Origin: UBA7239 sp964509075
Lineage (GTDB): Bacteria; Pseudomonadota; Gammaproteobacteria; Pseudomonadales; UBA7239
Assembly: GCA_964509075.1 (NCBI GenBank)
Contig: CAZDWC010000008.1
Span: forward strand, 62,001-126,000
Length of the DNA stretch: 64,000 bases
Direction: 5' to 3'
Positions 7,835 to 16,584 of this stretch are shown in pieces. The position numbers were made by a program, and so were the translations under genes. Under the pieces are notes generated by a model. It saw nothing but the letters and a program-made list of their open reading frames with translations. It searched no databases and was not told the origin of the DNA. How positions within the stretch are numbered: the stretch's first letter is position 1; each line of letters begins with the position of its first letter.

Positions 7835-9617
7835 CATGGCGCTCCCTCACACAAAGACCCAGCGCAATGCATTCCGACTGTTGACGCGTTACATCCTGCA
7901 GCAGAAAACCCTGGTTGTTTCAGCCACAATCTGGCTGGCTTTGGCCACTGCGCTCGATATGGCGGGCCCCATGTTGGCCAAGTATTTTATTGATGACTAC
8001 CTGACACCACGCCACTTTGTCACGCGCGATCTTTTGATATTGCTATGCGCTTATATCGGCACGCAAGTACTCGCCAGCGCCTTGCGCTACGTTCAGACAC
8101 TGCGCTTTTCACAGCTGGCCTTGCATGCGGTTAGCGATATTCGCCAGCGTGTATTCCGCCATGTCATGCACTTGCCCATGGCATATCATGATCGCGCCAT
8201 TACCGGACAGCTGGTGAGCCGCATCACCAATGACACCGAGGCACTCAAGGATTTGTATGTGCAATTCCTGTCTGCTGTCGTCGGCAATGTCGTGTTCCTG
8301 ATCGGCATATTGATTGCGATGGCACTGCTCGATTTCAAATTGATGCTGGTGGCGCTGATGCTGATTCCGATGGTGGCCGTGATCATTTACTACTACCAAC
8401 GCCTGAGCGGCAAAGCGGTCAGTGAAGTGCGGCAACTGCGCTCGGATATTAATGCACAGCTGAGTGAATCCATACAGGGCGCACGCATTATCCAGGCCAT
8501 GGGACAATCGCAACGTTTTGCAGAAACATTCCAGACAGTTAATGAAGCACAATATCATGCGCGTTTGCGGATGACGCGCATTGGCGCGCTGTTGCTGCGC
8601 CCCGCTCTGGACTTCATAGGATTGGTAATCCTTTGCGGCGTGCTCTACGTCTATGGCAGTGAAGCGATTGGCAATACGGTAGAAGTTGGTGTGTTGTACG
8701 CCTTCATTAATTACCTGAGCCGTTATACCGAACCGCTCAGTGAAATCACACAGCGTTTCAATCTGTATCAGCAAGCCATGGTTTCCGGTACGCGCCTGGC
8801 CGCATTGCTGGAAGAACCCTTAGCCGGACAGGAACACGCCAGCACCCAACACAGCAAGCCCCTGTTACACGGCAACATGCGCTTTGAACATGTCAGCTTC
8901 AGTTATGACGGCAAGCACACCGTATTGCACGATATTGATTTTCACGTAGGTGATGGTGAGTTTATCGGCATCGTTGGCCACACAGGCTCCGGCAAGAGCA
9001 CACTGATCAATCTGCTGTTGCGTTTCTATCACCCGCAACAGGGCCGCGTTGCCATTGACGGCATTGATTTGCGTCGCCTGTCCACAGAACATTTGCAGCA
9101 TTTCATCAGTCTTGTGCCGCAAGAACCGTTTGTGCTGGCCGGCACCTTGCGTGACAACATAGTACTGGAACGCAATGTGAGTACCGAGCAGATTGCGCGC
9201 GCAGTGCATCTGGCACAACTGGATGAACTGGTAGCGCGGCTGCCGCAAGGACTGGACACGCTGCTGGGTGAACGCGGTACGCGCCTGTCCAGTGGCGAGC
9301 GGCAACTTCTGGCGCTGGCTCGCGCACTCCTGCTGTCGCCACGCATCCTGTTGCTTGATGAGGCAACAGCCAGTATCGACAGCGAAACAGAGCAGAAAGT
9401 GCAACGCGCACTGGATGCCTTGCGTGGAGAGGTGACCGTTGTGGCCATCGCCCATCGTCTTTCCACCATTCGCAGCGCCGACAATATTATCGTGCTGCGA
9501 CACGGGCACATCATTGAACGCGGCTCACACATGGCACTGATGGAGAATGCCGACGGCTATTATCGCCGCATGGTCATGCTGCAAAGCCAGCGCGAAGCGC
9601 TGGCGGCGCTGGACTAA
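7821..9617 (+). CDS. ABC exporter half-transporter, MdlB-like
   Basis: Second half of the heterodimeric exporter, 598 aa, six transmembrane helices followed by an ATPase domain. Walker A is GHTGSGKST, Walker B is LLLDEATASID with the catalytic Glu intact, and the H-loop is AHRLSTI. The signature reads LSSGERQ instead of LSGGQ. Combined with the Asp of the partner, the pair builds one canonical and one degenerate ATP site, as known for MdlAB- and TM287/288-type exporters. The coding region overlaps the first subunit by 14 bases. Of the in-frame starts at 7815, 7821 and 7836, I chose 7821 because GGGTGA sits at proper spacing before it. A strong terminator follows. Confidence 0.9.
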   Translation: MPDIDMALPHTKTQRNAFRLLTRYILQQKTLVVSATIWLALATALDMAGPMLAKYFIDDYLTPRHFVTRDLLILLCAYIGTQVLASALRYVQTLRFSQLALHAVSDIRQRVFRHVMHLPMAYHDRAITGQLVSRITNDTEALKDLYVQFLSAVVGNVVFLIGILIAMALLDFKLMLVALMLIPMVAVIIYYYQRLSGKAVSEVRQLRSDINAQLSESIQGARIIQAMGQSQRFAETFQTVNEAQYHARLRMTRIGALLLRPALDFIGLVILCGVLYVYGSEAIGNTVEVGVLYAFINYLSRYTEPLSEITQRFNLYQQAMVSGTRLAALLEEPLAGQEHASTQHSKPLLHGNMRFEHVSFSYDGKHTVLHDIDFHVGDGEFIGIVGHTGSGKSTLINLLLRFYHPQQGRVAIDGIDLRRLSTEHLQHFISLVPQEPFVLAGTLRDNIVLERNVSTEQIARAVHLAQLDELVARLPQGLDTLLGERGTRLSSGERQLLALARALLLSPRILLLDEATASIDSETEQKVQRALDALRGEVTVVAIAHRLSTIRSADNIIVLRHGHIIERGSHMALMENADGYYRRMVMLQSQREALAALD

Positions 9618-9634
9618 AGGAAAATTTTTCGCAT

Positions 9635-9672
9635 AAAAAAGCCCGGACACGGGGAAATGTCCGGGCTTTTTT
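9635..9672. terminator. Bidirectional Rho-independent terminator (exporter / ftsZ)
   Basis: Six A, stem GCCCGGACA (9641-9649), 8-base loop, stem TGTCCGGGC (9658-9666), six T. The perfect 9-bp GC-rich stem with an A run on one side and a T run on the other serves both the ABC exporter genes and the converging ftsZ end of the dcw cluster. Confidence 0.95.
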
Positions 9673-9692
9673 GTTGATGCCTGTTACCGGTA

Positions 9693-10949
9693 TCAGTCAG
9701 CCTGACGACGCAGGAATGCAGGAATATCCAGGTAATCCAGATCTTCCTCCCTGTCCGTGCGCGGGCTGGCCACCGGGGCTGCACGCTCGACCGCAGATTG
9801 CGCAACCGCATGAGCCTGCGAACCGTAGCTGCCGCCGTAATGGCCGCCCTGCTGATAATGGTTGCCGCCGCGCATGACTGCGGGACGATCCAGCTGCGAG
9901 TAGTCCGGCGCACCGGCTGCCACCTGTGCTGCCATGCGCGATGGCGCGGTGTTGTCGACCACTTTGGTCGGCTTCACTTCAACGGCAACAGGTTTCTGGC
10001 CGAGACCGGTTGCCACGACGGTGACACGCAGCTCGCCGTTCATGTCCGGATCCAGCACGGTACCGACAACCACGGTGGCATTGTCGGAAGCGAATTCGTG
10101 AATGGCATTGCCCACTTCCTCAAACTCGCCCATGGTGAGATCAAAGCCGGCGGTGATATTGACGAGGATGCCGCGAGCACCTTGCAGATCGACATTGTCG
10201 AGCAGCGGGCAACGGATAGCCGCTTCGGCAGCAGCGCGGGCGCGGTTTTCACCGGACGCAGCACCAGTACCCATCATCGCCACACCCATCTCCGACATGA
10301 CGGTGCGCACATCGGCGAAGTCGACGTTGATCATACCTTCACGAATGATCAGGTGTGCAATGCCCTGCACCGCACCGAGCAACACGTCGTTGGCCGCCTT
10401 GAATGCATCCAGCAGCGACGTGTTCTTGTCCATCGTCGTCAGCAGCTTTTCATTGGGAATGGTGATCAGTGAATCGACATTCTCGGCCAGTTCGCGCAAG
10501 CCTTCATGTGCAATGGCCATGCGTTTCTTGCCTTCAAACGGAAATGGCTTGGTGACAACCGCCACCGTCAATATGCCCATTTCACGCGCAACCTGCGCAA
10601 CGATAGGCGCGGCGCCGGTTCCTGTACCACCACCCATGCCGGCAGTGATGAACACCATATCTGCGCCTTTCAGTACTTCGGCGATGCGTTCACGATCTTC
10701 AAGTGCCGCCTGGCGACCGACATCCGGATTGGCACCAGCGCCCAGACCCTTGGTAACACCGCCACCAATTTTCAGGACAGTGCCATTGGCCAGATCTTTC
10801 AGCGCCTGCGCATCGGTATTGGCACAGATGAATTCAACGCCCTCAACATCATTGGCGACCATGTGGCGAACTGCGTTGCCGCCGCCGCCGCCGACACCAA
10901 TAACCTTGATGACTGCATTTTGTGCTACGTTCTCAATAAACTCGAACAT
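9693..10949 (-). CDS. ftsZ: Cell division protein FtsZ
   Basis: Tubulin-like GTPase that forms the Z ring at midcell. 418 aa. The GTP-binding signature GGGTGTG lies at 106-112, after the N-terminal glycine run VIGVGGGGGNAV. The T7-loop region (GILVNITAGFDLTMGE) follows later. A linker of about 70 residues rich in A, Q, G and Y leads to the conserved C-terminal peptide LDIPAFLRRQ that binds FtsA and ZipA. The ATG at 10949 (MFEFIEN) is preceded by GGGGGA; a GTG at 10961 is less likely. It is the last gene of the dcw cluster, 22 bases after ftsA, and is followed directly by a terminator, with no lpxC. Confidence 0.98.
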   Translation of the reverse strand: MFEFIENVAQNAVIKVIGVGGGGGNAVRHMVANDVEGVEFICANTDAQALKDLANGTVLKIGGGVTKGLGAGANPDVGRQAALEDRERIAEVLKGADMVFITAGMGGGTGTGAAPIVAQVAREMGILTVAVVTKPFPFEGKKRMAIAHEGLRELAENVDSLITIPNEKLLTTMDKNTSLLDAFKAANDVLLGAVQGIAHLIIREGMINVDFADVRTVMSEMGVAMMGTGAASGENRARAAAEAAIRCPLLDNVDLQGARGILVNITAGFDLTMGEFEEVGNAIHEFASDNATVVVGTVLDPDMNGELRVTVVATGLGQKPVAVEVKPTKVVDNTAPSRMAAQVAAGAPDYSQLDRPAVMRGGNHYQQGGHYGGSYGSQAHAVAQSAVERAAPVASPRTDREEDLDYLDIPAFLRRQAD

Positions 10950-10971
10950 GGTTTCCCCCACCCTTGCCCAG

Positions 10972-12201
10972 TTAGAAATTTTCCTTGAACCAGCGTTTCA
11001 TCTTGTCGACGACACTGATTACATCCGTTTCACTCTCCACAGGTGCCTTGCCTTCCCTTTGTTGTCTCAATCCGTAGTGAAGCAATCCGACACCTGTGGA
11101 ATAAACCGGATTCTTTACAATATCGCCCAGCCCTTTGACATTTACCGGCGCCCCCACGCGTACCGGCATATGAAAGATCTCCTCGGCCAGTTCAACTGCT
11201 CCTTCGATTCTGGCAGTGCCGCCTGTCAAAACAATGCCGGCTGCCACCAGATCTTCATACCCACTGCGGCGCAATTCTGCCTGTATCAGTGTAAAGAGTT
11301 CATCGTACCGTGGTTCAACAACTTCTGCCAGTGCTTGTCGCGATAATTCGCGAGAAATTCGCTCACCAACACCAGGAACTTTAATAATTTCATCGGCGCG
11401 TGCAAGTTGCGTCAACGCACAGGCATATTTGATTTTGATTTCTTCCGCGAATGGCGTCGGCGTGCGCAATGCCATCGCAATATCGTTTGTCACCTGATCA
11501 CCGGCAATCGGAATCACGGCCGTGTGTTTGATTGAACCTTCGGTGAAAACCGCAATGTCCGTTGTGCCGCCACCGATATCGACCAGACACACGCCCAGCT
11601 CTTTTTCATCATCCGTCAGCACGGCATAACTTGACGCCAGTTGTTCCAGAATAATGTCTTCAACCTCCAGACCACAGCGGCGAATGCACTTCTCGATATT
11701 CTGTACAGCATTCACGGCGCAGGTAACCAGATGCACCTTGGCTTCCAGACGCACACCCGACATACCCAGAGGCTCTCGCACCCCTTCCTGATTGTCGATA
11801 ATGTAGTCCTGCGGCAGGATATGAAGCACTTTCTGGTCTGCAGGAATCGCCACCGCCTGTGCCGCATCAATCACGCGTTCAACATCCGCCGGCTGCACTT
11901 CACGATCGCGAATGGCGACAATGCCGTGTGAATTCAGGCTGCGGATATGGCTGCCGGCAATACCGGCATAGACAGAATGAATCTGGCAACCGGCCATAAG
12001 CTCAGCTTCTTCAATGGCGCGCTGTATGGATTGCACGGTCGACTCGATATTGACCACCACACCTTTCTTCAATCCCGAAGATTTGTGGGAACCGATGCCG
12101 ATGATTTCCAGATTGCCATCCGCATCCAGCTCTCCAACCAGCGCCACCACTTTCGATGTACCGATATCCAGTCCCACAATGCGATTTTTATCCGCGCCCA
12201 T
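10972..12201 (-). CDS. ftsA: Cell division protein FtsA
   Basis: Actin-like ATPase that tethers FtsZ to the membrane and recruits late division proteins. 409 aa. The phosphate-binding motifs GLDIGTSKV near the N-terminus and VDIGGGTTDIAVF in the middle are clear, as is the later VLTGGTARIEG. The C-terminal MKRWFKENF is the amphipathic membrane-targeting helix. I chose the ATG at 12201 (MGADKNRIVGLDIG), preceded by AAGGGGAAAG. It overlaps the end of ftsQ by 14 bases, consistent with translational coupling. Confidence 0.97.
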   Translation of the reverse strand: MGADKNRIVGLDIGTSKVVALVGELDADGNLEIIGIGSHKSSGLKKGVVVNIESTVQSIQRAIEEAELMAGCQIHSVYAGIAGSHIRSLNSHGIVAIRDREVQPADVERVIDAAQAVAIPADQKVLHILPQDYIIDNQEGVREPLGMSGVRLEAKVHLVTCAVNAVQNIEKCIRRCGLEVEDIILEQLASSYAVLTDDEKELGVCLVDIGGGTTDIAVFTEGSIKHTAVIPIAGDQVTNDIAMALRTPTPFAEEIKIKYACALTQLARADEIIKVPGVGERISRELSRQALAEVVEPRYDELFTLIQAELRRSGYEDLVAAGIVLTGGTARIEGAVELAEEIFHMPVRVGAPVNVKGLGDIVKNPVYSTGVGLLHYGLRQQREGKAPVESETDVISVVDKMKRWFKENF

Positions 12202-13057
12202 TGTCTTTCCCCTTGAGGATTGCGCCACTGTCTGAAGAATTTATGCTCATCGGCACCCAGCGAATCGAAGCGCCGTGTTGATAACGCATGTCCACCACCA
12301 GCGCCTGCCGCTGCGCCGGCAACACCACCTGCTGGTAAACGCTGATGAAATGACTCATGTTGCCCGCCGGATCGGTGCGATCCAACACGACCTGCAAACC
12401 GTTATCCAGCGTCAGTCGCCAGTCGCCCTGCACACTCTGGCTGATGGCCTGCAACTTCAGGCTGACCGGATGCAGCTGGCTTTCAAAAATCTGGTAATGA
12501 TTCATGGCCTCTGCCGGCGCACCCAGTTCACTCCACAAACGCGGCAACGGCTGGTTCTGGAACAAACCGCGATGCTCGAAAATGCGCCCCTTGGCATTCA
12601 CCATCGCCTTGTCGCCCCAATAGGCGATGGGCACCTGCTCGGCAATATCTATTTCCACTGTGTCCGGCCAGCGCCGGCGCGCGCGCGCATGGGCCACCCA
12701 TGGCTGCGCTTCCAGGCGATCTACCAGCGCATCAAGATCAATATCAAGAAAGCTGTCGGTATCGTAAATCGCAACAGCTTCCATCACCGCCTGCTGGTCG
12801 AGTGCTTTCAAATCACCACTGACCACCACGCGCGCAATCGGCTTGTCGAAGGCAAGTTTCAACCATGGCAACGAAAAATAACCACCGGCAATCAACAGGC
12901 AGACCAACAAGGTCTGTGCCGCGAACAGCAACAAGCCGTGCAACACGCCGCGGTCGACAGCCGCCGCCACTTCAGTCGCGCGGCGCGATGTTGCACCGCG
13001 CACCGCCGGTTTGCGCGTGCGCTCGGCAACAATGCGATCGCTGGCGTCGAGCTGCAT
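12188..13057 (-). CDS. ftsQ: Cell division protein FtsQ
   Basis: Bitopic inner-membrane protein of the divisome that bridges early and late components with FtsB and FtsL. 289 aa: a cytoplasmic tail of about 40 residues, one transmembrane helix (LLLFAAQTLLVCLLIAGGYF), a POTRA domain (IARVVVSGDLKAL and following, residues about 72-145) and the FtsQ beta domain. The ATG at 13057 shares one base with the ddlB stop (TGATG) and has GAGGGG upstream; the GTG just before it is not needed. It runs 14 bases into ftsA. Confidence 0.95.
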   Translation of the reverse strand: MQLDASDRIVAERTRKPAVRGATSRRATEVAAAVDRGVLHGLLLFAAQTLLVCLLIAGGYFSLPWLKLAFDKPIARVVVSGDLKALDQQAVMEAVAIYDTDSFLDIDLDALVDRLEAQPWVAHARARRRWPDTVEIDIAEQVPIAYWGDKAMVNAKGRIFEHRGLFQNQPLPRLWSELGAPAEAMNHYQIFESQLHPVSLKLQAISQSVQGDWRLTLDNGLQVVLDRTDPAGNMSHFISVYQQVVLPAQRQALVVDMRYQHGASIRWVPMSINSSDSGAILKGKDNGRG

Positions 13058-14025
13058 CACGCAAGCCCCTCGGCAACAAACTGATTTTTTGTCGCGGCCG
13101 GCAGCGTATCGGCCAGTACCGCCAGCACCAGAGCGTCAAAATCCATACCTGCAGCCTTGGCCGCCATTGGCACCAGACTGTGATCCGTCATGCCCGGCAC
13201 CGTGTTCACTTCGAGCAGAAAAAAATCACCGCCTGCATTCTGCATCACGTCAACACGACCCCAGCCCTTGCAGCCCACTGCATGGAAAGCCTGCAAGGCC
13301 AGCGCCTTCAACTCGCTTTCCTTGTCTTGGGACAAACCACAAGGACACAGGTAACGCGTGGTATTGGAAATATATTTGGCTTCAAAATCGTAGAAATCGC
13401 GATCCGATTGCAAACGAATCGGCGGCAGCGCCTCACCATCCAGTATCGCCACCGTGAATTCCGCGCCATTGATCCAGGTTTCTGCCAATACAGCCCCTGC
13501 GTACTGGCTCGCATAATGGAAAGCTTCACGCAATTGTTCGGCATTATCGACCTTGCGCATGCCGATACTCGAGCCTTCACACGCCGGTTTTACAAATGCG
13601 ACACCACCGAGCGCAGACAACGCCTCCTGCCAGTCACAATTGTCATCCAGCAAACGATAAGCAGGCGTAGGCAAGCTTTGCGCCTGCCACAGTTGTTTGG
13701 TGCGCCATTTGTCCATGCCCAATGCAGATGCCAGCACACCACTGCCGGTATAGGGAATACCCGCCATCTGTAAAACGGCCTGCATTACACCGTCTTCACC
13801 ACCGACACCATGCAGCACGATAAAAGCGCGATCCCACCCAGACTGGCCAATTTTCGCCAGAAAATTTGCATCGACATCCACCAGTTCGATATCAACGCCC
13901 TGGCGCAGCAGGGCATCTGCCACGGCACGACCACTCTTCAATGAAATCTCGCGCTCTGATGACATGCCGCCATACAACACTGCGACCTTCCCAAAAAACT
14001 TTTTGTTCATGCTACTCATGCTCAT
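13057..14025 (-). CDS. ddlB: D-alanine--D-alanine ligase DdlB
   Basis: ATP-grasp enzyme that makes the D-Ala-D-Ala dipeptide used by MurF. About 322 aa. Visible are the N-terminal VLYGGMSSEREISLKSG, the serine/glycine loop KPACEGSSIGM, and the Mg-binding and substrate segment EVNTVPGMTDHSLVP. The first ATG (14025) overlaps the murC stop as ATGA. A second in-frame ATG at 14019 has AGGTG at better spacing, so the real start may be two codons later; a third lies at 14010. It ends one base into ftsQ. Confidence 0.96.
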   Translation of the reverse strand: MSMSSMNKKFFGKVAVLYGGMSSEREISLKSGRAVADALLRQGVDIELVDVDANFLAKIGQSGWDRAFIVLHGVGGEDGVMQAVLQMAGIPYTGSGVLASALGMDKWRTKQLWQAQSLPTPAYRLLDDNCDWQEALSALGGVAFVKPACEGSSIGMRKVDNAEQLREAFHYASQYAGAVLAETWINGAEFTVAILDGEALPPIRLQSDRDFYDFEAKYISNTTRYLCPCGLSQDKESELKALALQAFHAVGCKGWGRVDVMQNAGGDFFLLEVNTVPGMTDHSLVPMAAKAAGMDFDALVLAVLADTLPAATKNQFVAEGLA

Positions 14026-15461
14026 GCACCTGCCAGACGAAGACGACCGAGCGTCACTGCCAGTGAACCGACATTGCCAGCACCCTGCGTCACCACAATG
14101 TCTCCCGCTTGCAGCATCGGCGCCAGCAGCACAGGCACTGCATCAATGCTTTCCGCAAATACCGGATCAACCTGACCGCGCTGGCGGATACTGCGCGCCA
14201 GTGCACGACTGTCGGCACCGGCGATAAAAGTCTCTCCCGCCGCGTAAACATCCAGCAGGATCAGCACATCCACTGTTGACAACACCTGTACGAAGTCTTC
14301 ATACAGATCACGTGTACGTGTATAGCGATGCGGCTGGTAAATCATCACCAGTCGACGCTCCGGCCAGCCCTTGCGCACCGCTTTGATGACCGCCTCCACT
14401 TCGCGCGGATGATGGCCGTAATCATCCACCAGCATGGCCTTGCCATTGGCGACATCGTATTCGCCGTAAACCTGGAAACGTCGGCCAACACCCTGGAATT
14501 TTTCCAGCGCGCGCACAATGGCAGCATCGGCAATACCTTCATCCGTTGCCACCGCCACGGCTGCCGTGGCGTTCTGCACATTGTGCAGACCGGGCAAGTT
14601 GATGGTCAGCGCTAGCGGTGCGTGCTCCGGACGTAGCACGGTAAACGTGCTTTTCATTTTGTCCTGCTGCACATCGACAATACGAAAATCGGCATCATCA
14701 CTGAAACCGTAAGTAATGGTCGGCCTGCCAATGTCGACAAGAATCTCGCGTACAGGTTTGTCATCAATGCAGACAACGGCAACACCATAAAACGGCAGGT
14801 TGTGCAGAAACTGCACGTAAGTCTGCTGCAGCTTGCGGAAATCACCGCCATAGGTTTCCAGGTGATCCGCGTCGATATTGGTTACCACGGACACCATGGG
14901 CTGCAAGTGCAGGAATGAGGCATCACTTTCATCAGCTTCAGCTACCAGATAACGACTGGCACCCAGACCGGCATTGCTGCCCGAGCTATTCAACAAACCA
15001 CCGATCACATAGGTGGGATCCAGACCACCTTCTGCCAACACCGAGGCAATAAGACTGGTGGTGGTAGTTTTTCCATGCGCACCGGCCACGGCAATGCCAT
15101 GACGGTAGCGCATGATTTCAGCGAGCATTTCCGCGCGCCGCACAACGGGAATACGCAAATGACGCGCCGCCAGCAGTTCAGGATTTTGTGGATCAATGGC
15201 TGTTGATACAACAACGACATCGGCGCCGGCAATGTTTTCTGCCGAATGGCCAATGGCAACCGCTGCACCCAGACTGCGCAGCCGCGCGACAACCGCGCCC
15301 TCTCGCAAATCGGAACCGGAAATGACATAACCCTGATTCAGCAGCACTTCGGCAATGCCACACATGCCCGCACCACCGATACCAATAAAATGAATGCGAC
15401 GGATGCGGCGCATTTCGGGTATGGCTTGCTGCGAAATCGACAAAGGGCCGGCTTTAGGCAC
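14022..15461 (-). CDS. murC: UDP-N-acetylmuramate--L-alanine ligase MurC
   Basis: Mur ligase that adds L-alanine to UDP-MurNAc, the first step of stem-peptide assembly. 479 aa. The N-terminal nucleotide-fold motif HFIGIGGAGMCGIAEVL (about 25-41), P-loop GAHGKTTTT (128-136) and the DYGHHPREVEA segment are present. The start is a GTG at 15461: AAGGAGG lies seven bases upstream and it begins just before the conserved first strand. A much longer in-frame extension into murG is open but has no support. murC overlaps the murG stop by 8 bases and ends in an ATGA overlap with ddlB. Confidence 0.95.
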   Translation of the reverse strand: MPKAGPLSISQQAIPEMRRIRRIHFIGIGGAGMCGIAEVLLNQGYVISGSDLREGAVVARLRSLGAAVAIGHSAENIAGADVVVVSTAIDPQNPELLAARHLRIPVVRRAEMLAEIMRYRHGIAVAGAHGKTTTTSLIASVLAEGGLDPTYVIGGLLNSSGSNAGLGASRYLVAEADESDASFLHLQPMVSVVTNIDADHLETYGGDFRKLQQTYVQFLHNLPFYGVAVVCIDDKPVREILVDIGRPTITYGFSDDADFRIVDVQQDKMKSTFTVLRPEHAPLALTINLPGLHNVQNATAAVAVATDEGIADAAIVRALEKFQGVGRRFQVYGEYDVANGKAMLVDDYGHHPREVEAVIKAVRKGWPERRLVMIYQPHRYTRTRDLYEDFVQVLSTVDVLILLDVYAAGETFIAGADSRALARSIRQRGQVDPVFAESIDAVPVLLAPMLQAGDIVVTQGAGNVGSLAVTLGRLRLAGA

Positions 15462-16584
15462 GATGCGCCTCCTTCTGATGATTTTTTCTGCGCCCGGCTG
15501 CGAGCGCTTCACAAATATCGGCCACGCGTTCTGCCGCGCGTGGATTGGCAAGCTTGCGCATGGCAACCGCCATATCCTGCAGCGGCTGCGCTTTTTCAAT
15601 CAGCTCTCGCAATTGCTGCGACAACAACTCTGCCGTCAACGTGGACTGCGGCAACAGACGCGCAGCGCCGGCCTGCACCAGCCATTGCGCATTTGCCGTT
15701 TGATGATCATCAATCGCATGCGGGAACGGCACCAGCAATGCAGGTAATTGCGCACAAGTCAGCTCCGCCACCGTCATGGCTCCCGCGCGACACACCACCA
15801 GATCTGCCGCGCGATACACTGACGCCATGTTCTCGACGAATGGCTCAATGCGCGCATCCACACCACTTTCCGCATAAGCTGCGCGTGTTTCATCCAGCAA
15901 ATTGCCACCAGCCTGATGAAAAACCTGCGGCCGCAAAACAGGCGCCAACAATGCAAGCGCTTGCGGTACCAGCAAATTCAAGGCGCGCGCACCCTGACTG
16001 CCGCCTAGCACCAACAGATGCAGCGACCTGTCGGTGACGCCGGTCATGCGTATGCCATCCGCCAGTTGCGCAATATCCGCGCGCACGGGATTACCCACAC
16101 ATTCCGCGCCGCGCAAAACATTCGGGAATGCCGACAACACGCGCGTTGCCAATCTGGTCAACAGGCGATTGGTCGTGCCAGCGATCGCATTTTGTTCATG
16201 AATAACCAATGGCACGCGCAACAGGAATGCCGACAGCCCGCCGGGCGCTGATGCAAATCCACCCATGCCCAGCACCACATCCGGTTTCACGCGGATGAAA
16301 ATGCGCAGCGATTGCCACAGTGCTCGCAGCAAATGAAAAGGTGCAACCAGCAACTTGCGCAAGCCTTTGCCGCGCAATCCGACTGCAGAAATGCAGTTGA
16401 GCGGAATATCGCTCGCCGGCACGACACGCGCCTCTATGCCAACTTGCGTTCCCAGCCACTCGATGTGCCAGCCGCGCGCGCGCAGAATATTGGCCACCGC
16501 CAGCGCCGGAAAAACATGCCCACCGGTGCCACCCGCCATAATCAGGGCGACCGGTTTTTTTACGGGTGTCATCTGCTGATTCAT
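15454..16584 (-). CDS. murG: UDP-GlcNAc--lipid I N-acetylglucosaminyltransferase MurG
   Basis: Peripheral inner-membrane GT-B glycosyltransferase that turns lipid I into lipid II. 376 aa. The N-terminal GGTGGHVFPALAVA loop, the HEQNAIAGTTNRLL stretch and the C-terminal UDP-GlcNAc pocket (LVVCRAGAMTVAEL, then PFPHAIDDHQTANA) are all recognisable. The start ATG forms ATGA with the ftsW stop. It overlaps the GTG start of murC by 8 bases. Confidence 0.97.
   Translation of the reverse strand: MNQQMTPVKKPVALIMAGGTGGHVFPALAVANILRARGWHIEWLGTQVGIEARVVPASDIPLNCISAVGLRGKGLRKLLVAPFHLLRALWQSLRIFIRVKPDVVLGMGGFASAPGGLSAFLLRVPLVIHEQNAIAGTTNRLLTRLATRVLSAFPNVLRGAECVGNPVRADIAQLADGIRMTGVTDRSLHLLVLGGSQGARALNLLVPQALALLAPVLRPQVFHQAGGNLLDETRAAYAESGVDARIEPFVENMASVYRAADLVVCRAGAMTVAELTCAQLPALLVPFPHAIDDHQTANAQWLVQAGAARLLPQSTLTAELLSQQLRELIEKAQPLQDMAVAMRKLANPRAAERVADICEALAAGRRKNHQKEAHRA

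Noticed and set aside
10102..11346. 414-codon open frame opposite ftsZ/ftsA
   Set aside because: Serine/alanine-rich mirrored frame without similarity to any family I know.
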